Assembly: GCA_003241485.1 (NCBI GenBank)
Contig: QFQD01000070.1
Location: forward strand, 1-26,298
Origin: Ancylobacter novellus
Lineage (GTDB): Bacteria > Pseudomonadota > Alphaproteobacteria > Rhizobiales > Xanthobacteraceae
Length of the DNA stretch: 26,298 nucleotides
Direction of reading: 5' to 3'
Shown: piece by piece, positions 1-8,458 of the stretch
Layout of the letters: each line of letters begins with the position of its first letter
Numbering within the stretch: position 1 is the stretch's first letter
Notes under the pieces: generated by a model
Seen by the model: the letters and a program-made list of their open reading frames with translations, nothing else
Database searches by the model: none
What the model was told of the DNA's origin: nothing
Position numbers and translations under genes: made by a program

Positions 1-166
1 CCGCTGTCGTGCAATTTAGAGTGCCGGCTCCGTCGCGCCAGAAACGGTCCTGCCTGTTTCTTGCCTGATCCTGTCGATCGGCAGGGCGCGGAGTTTGTTT
101 CCCTGTCGTGACGGTGAGCAGCTGCGCAGCCGTCAGGGCGCAGATCACGCGGTAGGCGAACGATTC
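1..166. other. Left edge, no gene seen
   Basis: I see no coding region in the first 166 bases. The only structure is a short inverted repeat, TGACGG (109-114) with CCGTCA (130-135), lying about 30-60 bases beyond the stop of the DUF2254 gene on the minus strand. It has no T-tract, so a terminator role is possible but weak. Confidence 0.4.
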
Positions 167-1387
167 TCAGCTATGCGCGTCGAGCAGTGCACGCAGGCGC
201 GCCTTATCGGCCTCCAGTGAAAGACCGACTTCGGCGCGATCCATCGCCATCCGTGAATGGCGCAGGGCTGCGTCCTTGAACGCGGCGTCGCCTATGCGGC
301 TCAGCGCGAGCAGAGACTTCTGGAGGCGTGCATCATCGAAAAGGTCTCCCGTGTCGAGCGGGGGGACATGGATGCGCGGATGTTTGGGCGCTTCCTCTTG
401 CTCGTCGTCGCGTTTCTGCGCCCAGAGGCTCATCAGGCGGGTCGCGCGGCCGATGACATCGATCGCCGTGCCGGGATCGTTCACCGCAGGGGACAGGGCG
501 CGGGAGGCGATCTCGCTCATCACGGCGAGGCCGAAGCGTGGGTCCTGGTCGAAGGAACGTTCATCGCCGATCGAGAAGGCCCGGCATACCGCCTGCCTCT
601 GCGCTTCCATATCTTCAGAGTTCTGCGACCGGCCAATCCAGGCCAGAGGCGTATGCGGATAGACGAATGTGCCGGGGGTGGCGCCGACGAACAGTTCCGT
701 ATCGTGTGCCTCGCAAAGCCGGGATAGCGCGTTCATGTCGACATGCTGAACATAGCCGATCACGTCTGCGGTCATGAGGGCATGTGTCTCGGCAATATCG
801 GGCTCACGGTCCCGCCATGGACACCCGCCGAGAAAGGGCTCATCGAGCCGCATCTCGATGGCTTCGCGTGTCGCCTCTTCCACGCGATCCGTCGTTTCTC
901 CCACGCGTCCGAGGCGGGTGAGGTGGTCGATCCAGCGCAACAGGGAGACGATGACGAGCGTGATGACGACGATGGTGAAGACGAATAGGACAACGCGTCC
1001 CCGCTCGCCATAGGCGCCGGTCTTCAGGACGACCAGGCCGACGATGCTGAAGAGAAAGGAGCCGATGAAGGTCGACAGCACCGTCTGCGTCAGGCGATCT
1101 TCGATAAGCAGCTTGGTGGCGCGCGGCGTGACATTGCTGGTCGCTGAACCAAAGGCCGATACCATAACGCTCAGCGAAAAAGTGGTCACAGAGAGCATGC
1201 TGGAGGCCATGATGGTGAGGATGCTGTCGACGGCATCCACCCCGATTTTGCCGGGCATTCTCCAGGGTATGTAGCGGTCGACCACGGCGGCGAGGACAGC
1301 GGCAAGAACGCCGAGCAAGCCGATCAGGGTGGCCCGCACCCACAATCGCCGCGTCAGCTGTGCCATCAACCATTGCCAACGCGGCAT
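167..1387 (-). CDS. DUF2254 family inner-membrane protein
   Basis: This 406-residue protein matches the layout of DUF2254 proteins, whose biochemical function is not established. The N-terminal third is membrane-embedded. Hydrophobic segments lie near residues 18-36, 53-79, 102-124 and 132-153; the second contains the Ser/Thr-rich stretch MLSVTTFSLSVMV typical of the family. The remaining ~250 residues are soluble and include a GLAVMSEIASRALSPAVNDPG block, which is also characteristic. The ATG start is preceded by AAGGGGA with 7 bases of spacing, a good ribosome binding site. It is transcribed on the minus strand away from the SDR group, with 214 bases upstream, so it probably has its own promoter. 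Family assignment is confident; the role is unknown. Confidence 0.88.
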   Translation of the reverse strand: MPRWQWLMAQLTRRLWVRATLIGLLGVLAAVLAAVVDRYIPWRMPGKIGVDAVDSILTIMASSMLSVTTFSLSVMVSAFGSATSNVTPRATKLLIEDRLTQTVLSTFIGSFLFSIVGLVVLKTGAYGERGRVVLFVFTIVVITLVIVSLLRWIDHLTRLGRVGETTDRVEEATREAIEMRLDEPFLGGCPWRDREPDIAETHALMTADVIGYVQHVDMNALSRLCEAHDTELFVGATPGTFVYPHTPLAWIGRSQNSEDMEAQRQAVCRAFSIGDERSFDQDPRFGLAVMSEIASRALSPAVNDPGTAIDVIGRATRLMSLWAQKRDDEQEEAPKHPRIHVPPLDTGDLFDDARLQKSLLALSRIGDAAFKDAALRHSRMAMDRAEVGLSLEADKARLRALLDAHS

Positions 1388-1601
1388 GCATCATCCCCTT
1401 TGTCGTGCACTCCGTACAGTCTTGCATGCCTTGCCGCAGATCGGAGAACCAGTGTCGGCATCTCCCCAAGGCGTAAATCTGTAAGGGCCCTACACAACAA
1501 CGTCGCAGCCTTCGATCGGCTCCGCGCGCGGGACTCTTGTCCAAAGCGACCTACAGAGTGACCCGCCAAGGCCGGCTGCCTCGATCTGGTAGAGCCCGCT
1601 T
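1388..1601. other. Intergenic, upstream of the DUF2254 gene
   Basis: This 214-base gap should hold the promoter of the DUF2254 gene and the 3' end of the SDR/NTF2-like transcript. I see no convincing promoter hexamer pair and no gene. A GGGCCC palindrome is present but carries little information at this GC content. Confidence 0.4.
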
Positions 1602-1976
1602 TCAGCTGGCCGGCGGATCCAACAGCACCCAGAGGCGGGCGATCCGGCTGTCGACGATCTCCGCTGCATCCGATCCGGTGACGGCGACGGGCCCATCCTC
1701 GGGCCCTGCTTCCCACCGCAGCACGGCGAGCCCGTGATGCCCCACCGCGGGTGCGGCGGGCAAGAAGCGGAAGCGCGGGCCAAACTGTTCCAGCAGATGG
1801 CCGGCGACAGCGGAGATGGCTTCTCGCCCCTGCACCACATTGTCCGGCTCGTACATTACCGGGTCGGCGACGAACAGCTCGGCGATGGCGGCCTCGCGCA
1901 AGGCGGCATCACGCTCATTGAACACGCGCATGAGATTGGCACGCAGCAGGCGGTCGTGGTCGGTCTCGTTCGACAT
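1602..1976 (-). CDS. SnoaL/NTF2-like small protein
   Basis: This 124-residue protein has the look of the NTF2-like/SnoaL fold. It starts with a helical segment (LLRANLMRVFNERDAALREAAIAELF), continues with a polar loop holding YEPDNVVQGREAI, and ends in several beta-rich stretches (LAVLRWEAG, IVDSRIARLWVLLD). Members act as small polyketide cyclases, isomerases, ketosteroid-isomerase-like enzymes or binding proteins, so the substrate cannot be predicted. I chose the ATG at 1976 because GGAGGA lies 8 bases upstream; upstream in-frame starts would run into the SDR gene. It follows the SDR gene by 46 bases on the same strand, and the pair is probably co-transcribed. Confidence 0.75.
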   Translation of the reverse strand: MSNETDHDRLLRANLMRVFNERDAALREAAIAELFVADPVMYEPDNVVQGREAISAVAGHLLEQFGPRFRFLPAAPAVGHHGLAVLRWEAGPEDGPVAVTGSDAAEIVDSRIARLWVLLDPPAS

Positions 1977-2022
1977 TGCCCGTTCCTCCAGGTTGAGGGG
2001 CTGGTATTCGGCTTGGTGTGGC

Positions 2023-2745
2023 TCAGACGAGGCGGGCGCCGCCGTCGACATGCAGCGTCTCGCCATTCATCAGACCATTGCTCATGAGAAAGAGCACGGC
2101 CGCAGCGACTTCGTCGGCCGTGCCAAGGCGATGTAGCGGCAGCTTCTCTTCGAGCGCCGCGACATAGGCGTCGCGGCTGCTGCCGAGGGTCCGCGCAAGC
2201 AGGGGCGTGTCGGTGGTGCCGGGAGAGACGGTGTTGAAGCGACGAGGCGAAAGTTCGAGCGCAAGGCCGCGGGCAAGGGCTTCCATCGCGGCAGATGCCG
2301 CCGCCAGCACCGCTGTGCCCGCGGCGTTGGGGCGATCGGACAGAGCGCCGGATATGAAGGTCACGGAGCCATCGGCGGCAAGTCGATCGCCAAGGGCGCG
2401 CAACGCATGCACCGCCGCCCAGATGCGTTCATCGAACGCCCGATGCAGATAGGCGACATCCGCTTCAAGAACTTTTCCGGCGACGAACGTTCCCGCCAGC
2501 AGGACGAGGTGGTCGACATGAGCGATATCGGCCAGCGCCGCGCCGATCGTCTCGGGCCGGGTGACATCGGCGGCGCGCCAGCCGGCGAAGTGGTTCTCGC
2601 TGGCGACGCGCTCCGCGCCAGCGGCATCGAAGCCGACGACGGTGACGCGGGCGCCGGCCTGCGTGGCCTGCTTGGCCGCGGAGAGCCCGATGCCGGAGGT
2701 GCCGCCGAAGATGACGACGGAGCGATCTTTGAGGGACGTGGACAT
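2023..2745 (-). CDS. SDR-family protein with degenerate active site
   Basis: This 240-residue Rossmann-fold protein belongs to the short-chain dehydrogenase/reductase family. The cofactor motif GGTSGIG is at residues 14-20, the usual NNAG position reads LLAG (82-85), an active-site-like Ser is at 132 (FISG), and the C-terminal NTVSPGTTDTPL and HVDGG blocks are typical. The expected Tyr-x3-Lys pair is absent: the aligned segment (about 145-151) reads AVLAAAS. It may be a non-catalytic or unusual SDR. It is the first gene of a pair with the NTF2-like gene and is divergent from a LysR regulator starting 107 bases away, which probably controls it. The ATG start places the glycine motif at the usual distance. 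Confidence 0.85.
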   Translation of the reverse strand: MSTSLKDRSVVIFGGTSGIGLSAAKQATQAGARVTVVGFDAAGAERVASENHFAGWRAADVTRPETIGAALADIAHVDHLVLLAGTFVAGKVLEADVAYLHRAFDERIWAAVHALRALGDRLAADGSVTFISGALSDRPNAAGTAVLAAASAAMEALARGLALELSPRRFNTVSPGTTDTPLLARTLGSSRDAYVAALEEKLPLHRLGTADEVAAAVLFLMSNGLMNGETLHVDGGARLV

Positions 2746-2814
2746 CAGATGGTTCCCTGGGAGAGCCGCCCTGCGGCGCTGCTGTTGTCAGGAACCTAGT
2801 CGCGTGAGTGGGGC

Positions 2815-2843
2815 TTGATAATCAGGCAGATGATCGCTTCAAT
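2815..2843 (+). promoter_or_regulatory. Candidate promoter of the LysR gene
   Basis: TTGATA (2815-2820) and TTCAAT (2838-2843) are separated by 17 bases and resemble -35 and -10 hexamers. The -35 overlaps a perfect TGAT-A-ATCA inverted repeat (2816-2824) that could be an autoregulatory site. A start of transcription about 7 bases after the -10 would fall only 2-4 bases before the ATG at 2853. Confidence 0.4.
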
Positions 2844-2852
2844 TGTGCCGTT

Positions 2853-3797
2853 ATGGAACAGATCAATCTCGATAGCCTCACCGGCCTTATTGCCTTTGCC
2901 CGTGCCGGGTCGCTGGGCAGCTACACGGCGGCGGCACGAGCCATCGGCATTTCACCGTCGGCGGTCAGCAAGAGCATTCAGCGGCTGGAGCAGCACCTCG
3001 GCGTTCGCCTGTTCAGCCGCACCACGCGCTCCCTGACCCTCACGCCTGAGGGGCGCGACCTGCATGAGCGAGCGTTGCGTCTGCTGCGCGAGGCGGAAGC
3101 CATCGAACAGGCGGCGGTGGCCGCACGCTCTGAGCCGTCTGGCGTGCTAAAGGTCGCTGCGCCCTTGCCCATTGGCGTGCACATCCTCGCCCCGGCACTG
3201 CCGCGCTTTCGCGAGCGCTATCCAAGGCTTGCCATTGATCTCAGGCTTGGCGACCCGTTCATCGATCTGATCGCGGAGGGAATTGATGTTGCGATCCGAG
3301 TCGGCGATCTCGCCGATTCCCGTCTGATCTCACGTACATTGGCGCCCCATAATGTCTGCGCCTTCGCGTCGCCGTCCTATCTGGCCAGACGCGGCACGCC
3401 CAAGCACCCGTCCGAACTCGCCGGCCATGACTGCGTGAATTTTCGCTATCAGAGCTCGGGGCAGGCCCTGCGCTGGTCGTTCCAGCTGGGCGACAGGATG
3501 CTGGAGATGACGCCGGATGCGGTCGTCACGACCGATGTCAGCGATGCTGTGGCGGCGATCGTGGTGGCAGGCGGCGGAATCGGCATATCGCCGACCTTCG
3601 TTGCCGCGTCTTATGTCGAACGCGGCTTGCTGGTACCGCTTCTACAGACCTACTTTGCGCCGCGCTGGGCCATGACGGCGCTCTGGCCTGAGGGCCGGCG
3701 CTCAAGTCCCAACGTCAAGGCGTTCCTCGGCTTTCTAGCCGAGATCTTCCCTCGCGATCCGCCTTGGGATGCTGTTCTGCGCAAAGGGGCGGTGTGA
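2853..3797 (+). CDS. LysR-family regulator of the SDR pair
   Basis: This 314-residue LysR-type transcriptional regulator has a winged HTH at about residues 8-66 (SYTAAARAIGISPSAVSKSI, then RLEQHLGVRLFSRTTRSLTLTPEG). A two-lobed effector-binding domain follows from about residue 95 (GVLKVAAPLPIG through GGGIGISPTFVA). It resembles the common subgroup that controls an adjacent divergent oxidoreductase. The ATG at 2853 starts just ahead of the HTH; an earlier in-frame start at 2808 would add 15 residues unlike the family. No Shine-Dalgarno sequence precedes 2853. The gene is divergent from the SDR/NTF2-like pair, so it probably regulates that pair and itself. The inducer is unknown. Confidence 0.9.
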   Translation: MEQINLDSLTGLIAFARAGSLGSYTAAARAIGISPSAVSKSIQRLEQHLGVRLFSRTTRSLTLTPEGRDLHERALRLLREAEAIEQAAVAARSEPSGVLKVAAPLPIGVHILAPALPRFRERYPRLAIDLRLGDPFIDLIAEGIDVAIRVGDLADSRLISRTLAPHNVCAFASPSYLARRGTPKHPSELAGHDCVNFRYQSSGQALRWSFQLGDRMLEMTPDAVVTTDVSDAVAAIVVAGGGIGISPTFVAASYVERGLLVPLLQTYFAPRWAMTALWPEGRRSSPNVKAFLGFLAEIFPRDPPWDAVLRKGAV

Positions 3798-3806
3798 AGC
3801 AATGAG

Positions 3807-3833
3807 GCGGCCCCCGCTGAACAGGGGGGCCGC
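3807..3833 (+). terminator. Terminator hairpin after the LysR gene
   Basis: GCGGCCCCC (3807-3815) pairs perfectly with GGGGGCCGC (3825-3833) around a 9-base loop, and one or two more weak pairs are possible. It begins 9 bases after the LysR stop and is followed by TTCT, a short T-rich tail. It lies between two convergent genes and could act in both directions. Confidence 0.6.
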
Positions 3834-3961
3834 TTCTCCGGCGAATAGTGTCGGGAAGAACCCGCTCTGACGCCGCATGCGTTCGGACCAGCCCGACTGG
3901 CGGGCGTGGTCATGAGGCGCAGGAGGGCGCGCACGGCGTCAACAACGACGCCATGGCATCA

Positions 3962-4396
3962 TCACTTCAGCGACAAGGCCAGTCCGCTCAGATCAAGACT
4001 GACGATAACGCCCTTCTGCTCGCCGCTGAGTTCGAGAATGGCGCCGTTCTGGTTGGTCAGGACCACCACCTGCGCACCCTTTCCAAGGGCAGCGCCAGCA
4101 CCACCCTGCGCGTAGACGCCAGCGACGTCCGACGCACGGCGGATGTTCTTCACCGTTCCATGAAGTCGCGTCTCAGAAGCGCCGAAGGTGAACCCATAGC
4201 TCAACCCGCCGACGGAGACGGGATATTTCCGGCCTTTGAACGTCAGCACGCCGTCGCCCGCGGAGCCACCGACCACGAACCCGGCCTTCAGAATGCGAAT
4301 GCTGATCGAGCCATCAGCGGCGTTGGCCACCGAAACAGCGCCAAAGAGCGTCGCCAATGCGAGGAGCCCGACCCTTAGTACCGACAAGACTTTCAT
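3962..4396 (-). CDS. Small exported protein, unknown function
   Basis: This is a 144-residue protein I cannot place in a named family. Residues 1-26 form a clear Sec signal peptide: Lys2 and Arg8, a hydrophobic core (VGLLALATLFGAV), and a likely cleavage site after ANA at 26. The mature part is about 118 residues, glycine-rich and alternating hydrophobic, which suggests a small beta-barrel or beta-sandwich (KAGFVVGG, GFTFGAS, ILELSGEQ, SLDLSGLALSL). No cysteine or obvious catalytic motif is present. The ATG at 4396 is chosen because the signal peptide starts there and GGAAGG lies about 8 bases upstream. It appears monocistronic, convergent with the LysR gene. It probably acts in the periplasm. 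Confidence 0.7.
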   Translation of the reverse strand: MKVLSVLRVGLLALATLFGAVSVANAADGSISIRILKAGFVVGGSAGDGVLTFKGRKYPVSVGGLSYGFTFGASETRLHGTVKNIRRASDVAGVYAQGGAGAALGKGAQVVVLTNQNGAILELSGEQKGVIVSLDLSGLALSLK

Positions 4397-4571
4397 GGAC
4401 GATACCTTCCAACCAAGAGCATGTGCCATGTTGCACAGCGCAGGATAACGCTCAGGCCGACGTTTTGTTGCCGACAATCCCGCGTCTGAACACGTTTTTG
4501 GACGCGCCGAGGCGAGCAGGGCGGCCAGCCTTCCACCTTCGACGCCGAGGGCCCTCCCGCGGTGGGCCGGC

Positions 4572-5474
4572 TTACGCCCCTAGTACAGCGGTCATGTCGC
4601 CGGCTGTCCGACATTGATGCCGCAGATCGACAAGAAAGGCCTGCGCAACGGGCGACAGCGGGCGGCGGGCGGGTTCGATCACATAGAGTGTGCGCCACAG
4701 CTCGAAATCCGCAACAGGCCGGAAGACGATGCGCGGATCGTTGAACAGGCTGACGGCATTTTGCGGCAGCAGGGCCGCGCCGAGCCCAGCGCGGATCATG
4801 CACAGCTGCGCCACGGTGGAATGGGCATTCATGCGCGGGTGCAGCAGCGCCTCCGGCAGGCCGCTTTGCGACAGAAGCTGGTAGGTCCCGGTTTCTTCTG
4901 CCACGCCAATCAGCGGCACCTCGCCCAGGTCGGCCAGTGCGACCCGGCGAGCTCTGGCCAAGGGGTGGTCGACATGACAGGCCAGCCCGAAGCGGTCGCG
5001 CATGATCGCCTCCTGCCGAAGGTCAGGCGAATGCAGCGCCCGCCCGGCCACGGCCAGATCCAGTTGCCCATCGGCCACCATCCCGGCCAGCCGCTCGGCG
5101 ATGTCGTCAAACCCTGTCAGCACGGGAGCGACAAGTTCGGAAATCGCCGAGGGCGAGGCCCCGATTGAAAGCGAGCCGATCTCCAGTCCAGCGCTCTGGC
5201 GCAGCCGTGTCACCGCGCGATCAATGCCCTCCAGCAGCGGGCCGGTTTCGGCAAGGAACTGCGTCGCCAGCGGTGTCATCGTCGGCGGACGGGTGGCACG
5301 GTCGAAAAGCGCGCCGCCGACACTGGCTTCCAGCTGGCGGATCAACTCGGACAAGGCCGAGGGCACCACGCCCAGTCGGGAAGCGGCCAAAGCGAAGCTG
5401 CCGGCCTCCGCAATGGCCTGAAGGGCACGCAGATGGCGCAGATTAATGTTCAGATTATCTGAATTTATCTTCAT
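4572..5474 (-). CDS. LysR-family regulator of the dehydrogenase gene
   Basis: This 300-residue LysR-type regulator has its HTH at about residues 12-70 (LRHLRALQAIAEAG, SALSELIRQLEASVGGALFDR). The effector-binding domain runs from about residue 95 to the end, with the usual MIRAGLGAALLPQ segment. It is divergent from the large FAD/Fe-S dehydrogenase gene with only 64 bases between start codons, the classical arrangement for a LysR regulator and its target. A perfect 15-base inverted repeat with T-N11-A character lies inside its own first codons (5449-5463), suggesting autoregulation. No Shine-Dalgarno is visible before the ATG; the leader is AT-rich. The inducer is probably an acid handled by the neighbouring enzymes (inference). 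Confidence 0.9.
   Translation of the reverse strand: MKINSDNLNINLRHLRALQAIAEAGSFALAASRLGVVPSALSELIRQLEASVGGALFDRATRPPTMTPLATQFLAETGPLLEGIDRAVTRLRQSAGLEIGSLSIGASPSAISELVAPVLTGFDDIAERLAGMVADGQLDLAVAGRALHSPDLRQEAIMRDRFGLACHVDHPLARARRVALADLGEVPLIGVAEETGTYQLLSQSGLPEALLHPRMNAHSTVAQLCMIRAGLGAALLPQNAVSLFNDPRIVFRPVADFELWRTLYVIEPARRPLSPVAQAFLVDLRHQCRTAGDMTAVLGA
5449..5463. promoter_or_regulatory. Candidate LysR binding box
   Basis: TTCAGAT-T-ATCTGAA is a perfect 7+1+7 inverted repeat that contains TCAGATTATCTGA, a T-N11-A core with dyad symmetry as expected for LysR-type operators. It lies inside codons 4-9 of the LysR gene, 75 bases upstream of the dehydrogenase ATG, in a locally AT-rich stretch of an otherwise GC-rich region. 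Confidence 0.6.
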
Positions 5475-5538
5475 TTAATTGCATTTTCAAAAAGCGCCGC
5501 GTCATGTCAAGGCTGCCGGGTCAGCCGGAGAATAGACC

Positions 5539-8433
5539 ATGCGCGATCAGGCACTTGCCCATCTCGACCAATGCGAAGCCTTCGCGCGGGCGCTGGCCGC
5601 AGAGGGGTTCCGCGGCGAGATCGAGACCGACAGTGCGCTGCGGGCGGCCATGTCCACCGACAATTCGGTCTATCAGATCGCGCCCGATCTGATCGTCGCC
5701 CCGCGCGATGGCGATGATCTGGTGCGGCTGATGGCGGTGATCGAGGCGCCGGCCTTCGCGGGCCTCGCGGTGACCGCGCGGGGTGGCGGTACGGGCACCA
5801 ACGGGCAGAGCCTCAATCACGGCGTCATTGTCGACATGCGCCGACACATGAACCGGCTGCTGGCCTTTGATGCCGCCGAGGGGTGGGCGGATGTCGAGCC
5901 CGGCATGGTGCTGGATCAGTTGAACGAGCAGATCCGCCCTTCCGGCTGGTTCTTTGCGCCGGAAACCTCGACCTCCAGCCGCTGCACTATCGGCGGCATG
6001 GTCAGCACCGATGCGTCGGGCAAGGGCTCGCGCATTTACGGCAAGACGTCGGACAATATTCTGGGTCTCGAACTGGCACGGGCACAGGGGCTGCTGGACA
6101 GCCTTGCCCCCGCGCCGGAATGGGCCCGCGACCTGCTCTCCCGCGCTGAGGCCGCCGCGCGGCAGGGCAGGGCGGCATTCATCGCGAATACCCCGCGCCT
6201 GAACCGGCGCTTCACCGGCTATGATCTGGAGCGCGCTTGCCCCGAGGGCGGCGGTTTCGAGTGGTGGCGGCTGTTTCTGGGAGCCGAGGGCACGCTCGGC
6301 CTTATCAGCCGCATCCGTGTCCGGCTTCGGCGGATCGAACGCGAAAAGCGCCTGATCGTGGCCGGGTTTGCCGATTTCCGCGCCGCGCTTGCGGCCGCTA
6401 CCCCGTTGCTGGCCGCCGAGCCGACGGCGGTCGAGGTGATGGACGAGACGATCCAGGCGCTCGCCGAGGAGGGCGGCATATTGCGCCGTCTGCCGCCCGG
6501 TCTGCGCCCGGCCAAAGGTCAACGCGTCGCTTATGTGTTCGTCGAACTGAACGGCAACGACGCCGCCCTGCTGCAACGCCAGCTCGATGAGTGCTGCCGT
6601 ATTCTGGGCGGTCTGCCCGGGATCGGCGCCGTTCATCTGGCGCGGGATCTTGACGAGATCCGCGAGCTTTGGGCGATCCGGTCCGCCGGGGTGGGTCTTC
6701 TGGGCAAGGTGGACGGCCCCGCCCGCCCGATTGCCTTTGTCGAGGATACGGTGGTTCCGCCCGAGAACCTGCCGGCCTTTCTGGACGAATTCCTCGCCGT
6801 GCTGTCGCGAAACGGCCTTGGCTTCGGCATTCACGGCCATGTCGATGTGGGCTGCCTGCACATCCGGCCGGCGCTGAACATCGACTCCGTCGCGGACCGG
6901 GATCGCCTGGTGGCGGTGTCTGACGCGGTTTTCGCCCTCACCCGCAAATATGGCGGCATCTTCTGGGGCGAACACGGCAAGGGCGTGCGCGGCGCCTATC
7001 TGCGCGACTGGATCGGCGTCGAGGGCTATGCGGCCCTGCAAGGCGTGAAGGCCGCCTTTGACCCAGCTGGCCGCTTCAACCCGGGCAAACTTGTCAGCAA
7101 TGACGTGCCGATACTGGGCATAGCGACCACACCTTTCCGCGCCTTCAACGCCGCCGAAGGCGATCCGCTGACCCGTGCCTTCCGCTGCAACGGCAATGCG
7201 CAATGCCTGAGCTACGCCAGCACGACGCCGATGTGCCCGAGCTTCAAGGCCAGTGCAGATGTGCGCCATAGCCCCAAAGGCCGAGCCGATGCGCTGCGCG
7301 GCTGGCACAAGGCCCGGCGAGAGGCCGCGCCTGATCTGCCGCGCATTGAGGCGGATCTGATGAAGGTTCTGGATACCTGCCTGGGCTGTAAGGCCTGCGC
7401 CACCTCATGTCCGGTGCAGGTGGACATTCCCACGATGCGCTCGGCCTTTCTGGCCGATTACCACGCGCGCCACTCCCGCTCATGGGCGGAGCGGCTGGTT
7501 CTGGCGGCCGAACGCTTCAGTCCGCTGCTCTCACGCTTGACGCCTGTGCTGGCGCCGGTCTGGCCTCTGGTGGCGCCCATCGGCGCAGCTCTCACCCGCA
7601 GCCGCGATCTGCCGACCCGTCTGGCGCGGCGGGACCCGAATTTGTGGCTGAGTTCCGCCGATCTGGTCGGGTCGCTGCCGGCCAATACCGTGATCCTGAT
7701 ACAGGACTGGTTCACGGCGCTCTTCGACGGCGCGGTACAGGAAGATGTCGTGGCTGGGCTGCGAGCGCTCGGCTACGCGCCGCGCCTTTTGCCGATGCGG
7801 CCGGCAGGCAAAGCGGCCCACGCCGCGGGGGATATGGCCGGTTTCGCGCGGATGGCGCAGGCGCTGTCCCGCGATCTGCAATCCGCCGCCTCGCTCGGCC
7901 ACCCGCTGATCGCCTTCGAGCCAGCCTTTGTCATGATGCTGCGGCAGGACTACCCCAAGGCGGGGTTTCAACTGCCCCCTGTGCTGCTGCCGCAGGAATT
8001 TCTGGCCGCCGAGGCGGCGCGGCGGACTTTCCCGCGCGCAGCTGCGCAGCCGTCCCCGGCGCGTCTGCTTTCCCACTGCACGGAGGCCACCGCCCTGCCG
8101 CAGAGCGGGGCGCTGTGGCGGCAGGTCTTCGCGGCGATAGGCCTTGATGTCCAGACGCCGGCGACGGGCTGCTGCGGTATGGCTGGGCTGTTCGGCCATC
8201 AGGAGCGCCATCAGACGGTCTCGCGCAAACTGTTTGAAATGTCCTGGCGCTCGCACATGGACACCAAGGATGATCTGCTCGCCACCGGCTTTTCCTGCCG
8301 TTGCCAATCCGATCGGCTGGCCGACCGTTTGCCGGGCCACCCGCTGGGGCTGATCGCGCGGGCGCTGTTGCCTGCAGGAGCGGCCGGGCAGGAAGGGGCG
8401 AGCGGCCTTGCTCCCGGTGTGACCGCGCCATAG
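5539..8433 (+). CDS. FAD/4Fe-4S D-2-hydroxyacid dehydrogenase (YdiJ-like)
   Basis: This 964-residue fused enzyme has an N-terminal FAD-binding (VAO/PCMH) domain followed by a C-terminal iron-sulfur module, the layout of E. coli YdiJ and D-lactate/D-2-hydroxyglutarate dehydrogenases. The FAD phosphate loop is RGGGTGTNGQ (81-90), with PETSTSSRCTIGGMVSTDAS (141-160) and GAEGTLGLISR near 248. A first cysteine group begins at C550 (CNGNAQC), and a ferredoxin motif spans C614, C617, C620 and C624. A CCG-domain motif, CCGMAG, is at 878-883. It should oxidise a D-2-hydroxy acid to the 2-oxo acid and pass electrons to the respiratory chain. The start follows GGAGA at good spacing. The neighbouring gal genes and tricarboxylate transporter suggest a carboxylated hydroxy acid as substrate; that is inference. 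Confidence 0.88.
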   Translation: MRDQALAHLDQCEAFARALAAEGFRGEIETDSALRAAMSTDNSVYQIAPDLIVAPRDGDDLVRLMAVIEAPAFAGLAVTARGGGTGTNGQSLNHGVIVDMRRHMNRLLAFDAAEGWADVEPGMVLDQLNEQIRPSGWFFAPETSTSSRCTIGGMVSTDASGKGSRIYGKTSDNILGLELARAQGLLDSLAPAPEWARDLLSRAEAAARQGRAAFIANTPRLNRRFTGYDLERACPEGGGFEWWRLFLGAEGTLGLISRIRVRLRRIEREKRLIVAGFADFRAALAAATPLLAAEPTAVEVMDETIQALAEEGGILRRLPPGLRPAKGQRVAYVFVELNGNDAALLQRQLDECCRILGGLPGIGAVHLARDLDEIRELWAIRSAGVGLLGKVDGPARPIAFVEDTVVPPENLPAFLDEFLAVLSRNGLGFGIHGHVDVGCLHIRPALNIDSVADRDRLVAVSDAVFALTRKYGGIFWGEHGKGVRGAYLRDWIGVEGYAALQGVKAAFDPAGRFNPGKLVSNDVPILGIATTPFRAFNAAEGDPLTRAFRCNGNAQCLSYASTTPMCPSFKASADVRHSPKGRADALRGWHKARREAAPDLPRIEADLMKVLDTCLGCKACATSCPVQVDIPTMRSAFLADYHARHSRSWAERLVLAAERFSPLLSRLTPVLAPVWPLVAPIGAALTRSRDLPTRLARRDPNLWLSSADLVGSLPANTVILIQDWFTALFDGAVQEDVVAGLRALGYAPRLLPMRPAGKAAHAAGDMAGFARMAQALSRDLQSAASLGHPLIAFEPAFVMMLRQDYPKAGFQLPPVLLPQEFLAAEAARRTFPRAAAQPSPARLLSHCTEATALPQSGALWRQVFAAIGLDVQTPATGCCGMAGLFGHQERHQTVSRKLFEMSWRSHMDTKDDLLATGFSCRCQSDRLADRLPGHPLGLIARALLPAGAAGQEGASGLAPGVTAP

Positions 8434-8458
8434 TTTGCACCGCCGAGGAGGAGCGCCA

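Noticed and set aside
109..135. TGACGG/CCGTCA inverted repeat as a terminator of the DUF2254 gene
   Set aside because: The stem is six bases with a 15-base loop and no T-tract, too weak to list as a terminator.
5521..7308. A 595-codon minus-strand frame opposite the FAD/Fe-S dehydrogenase
   Set aside because: It has shadow composition, no recognisable domain, and would overlap a complete enzyme and its promoter.
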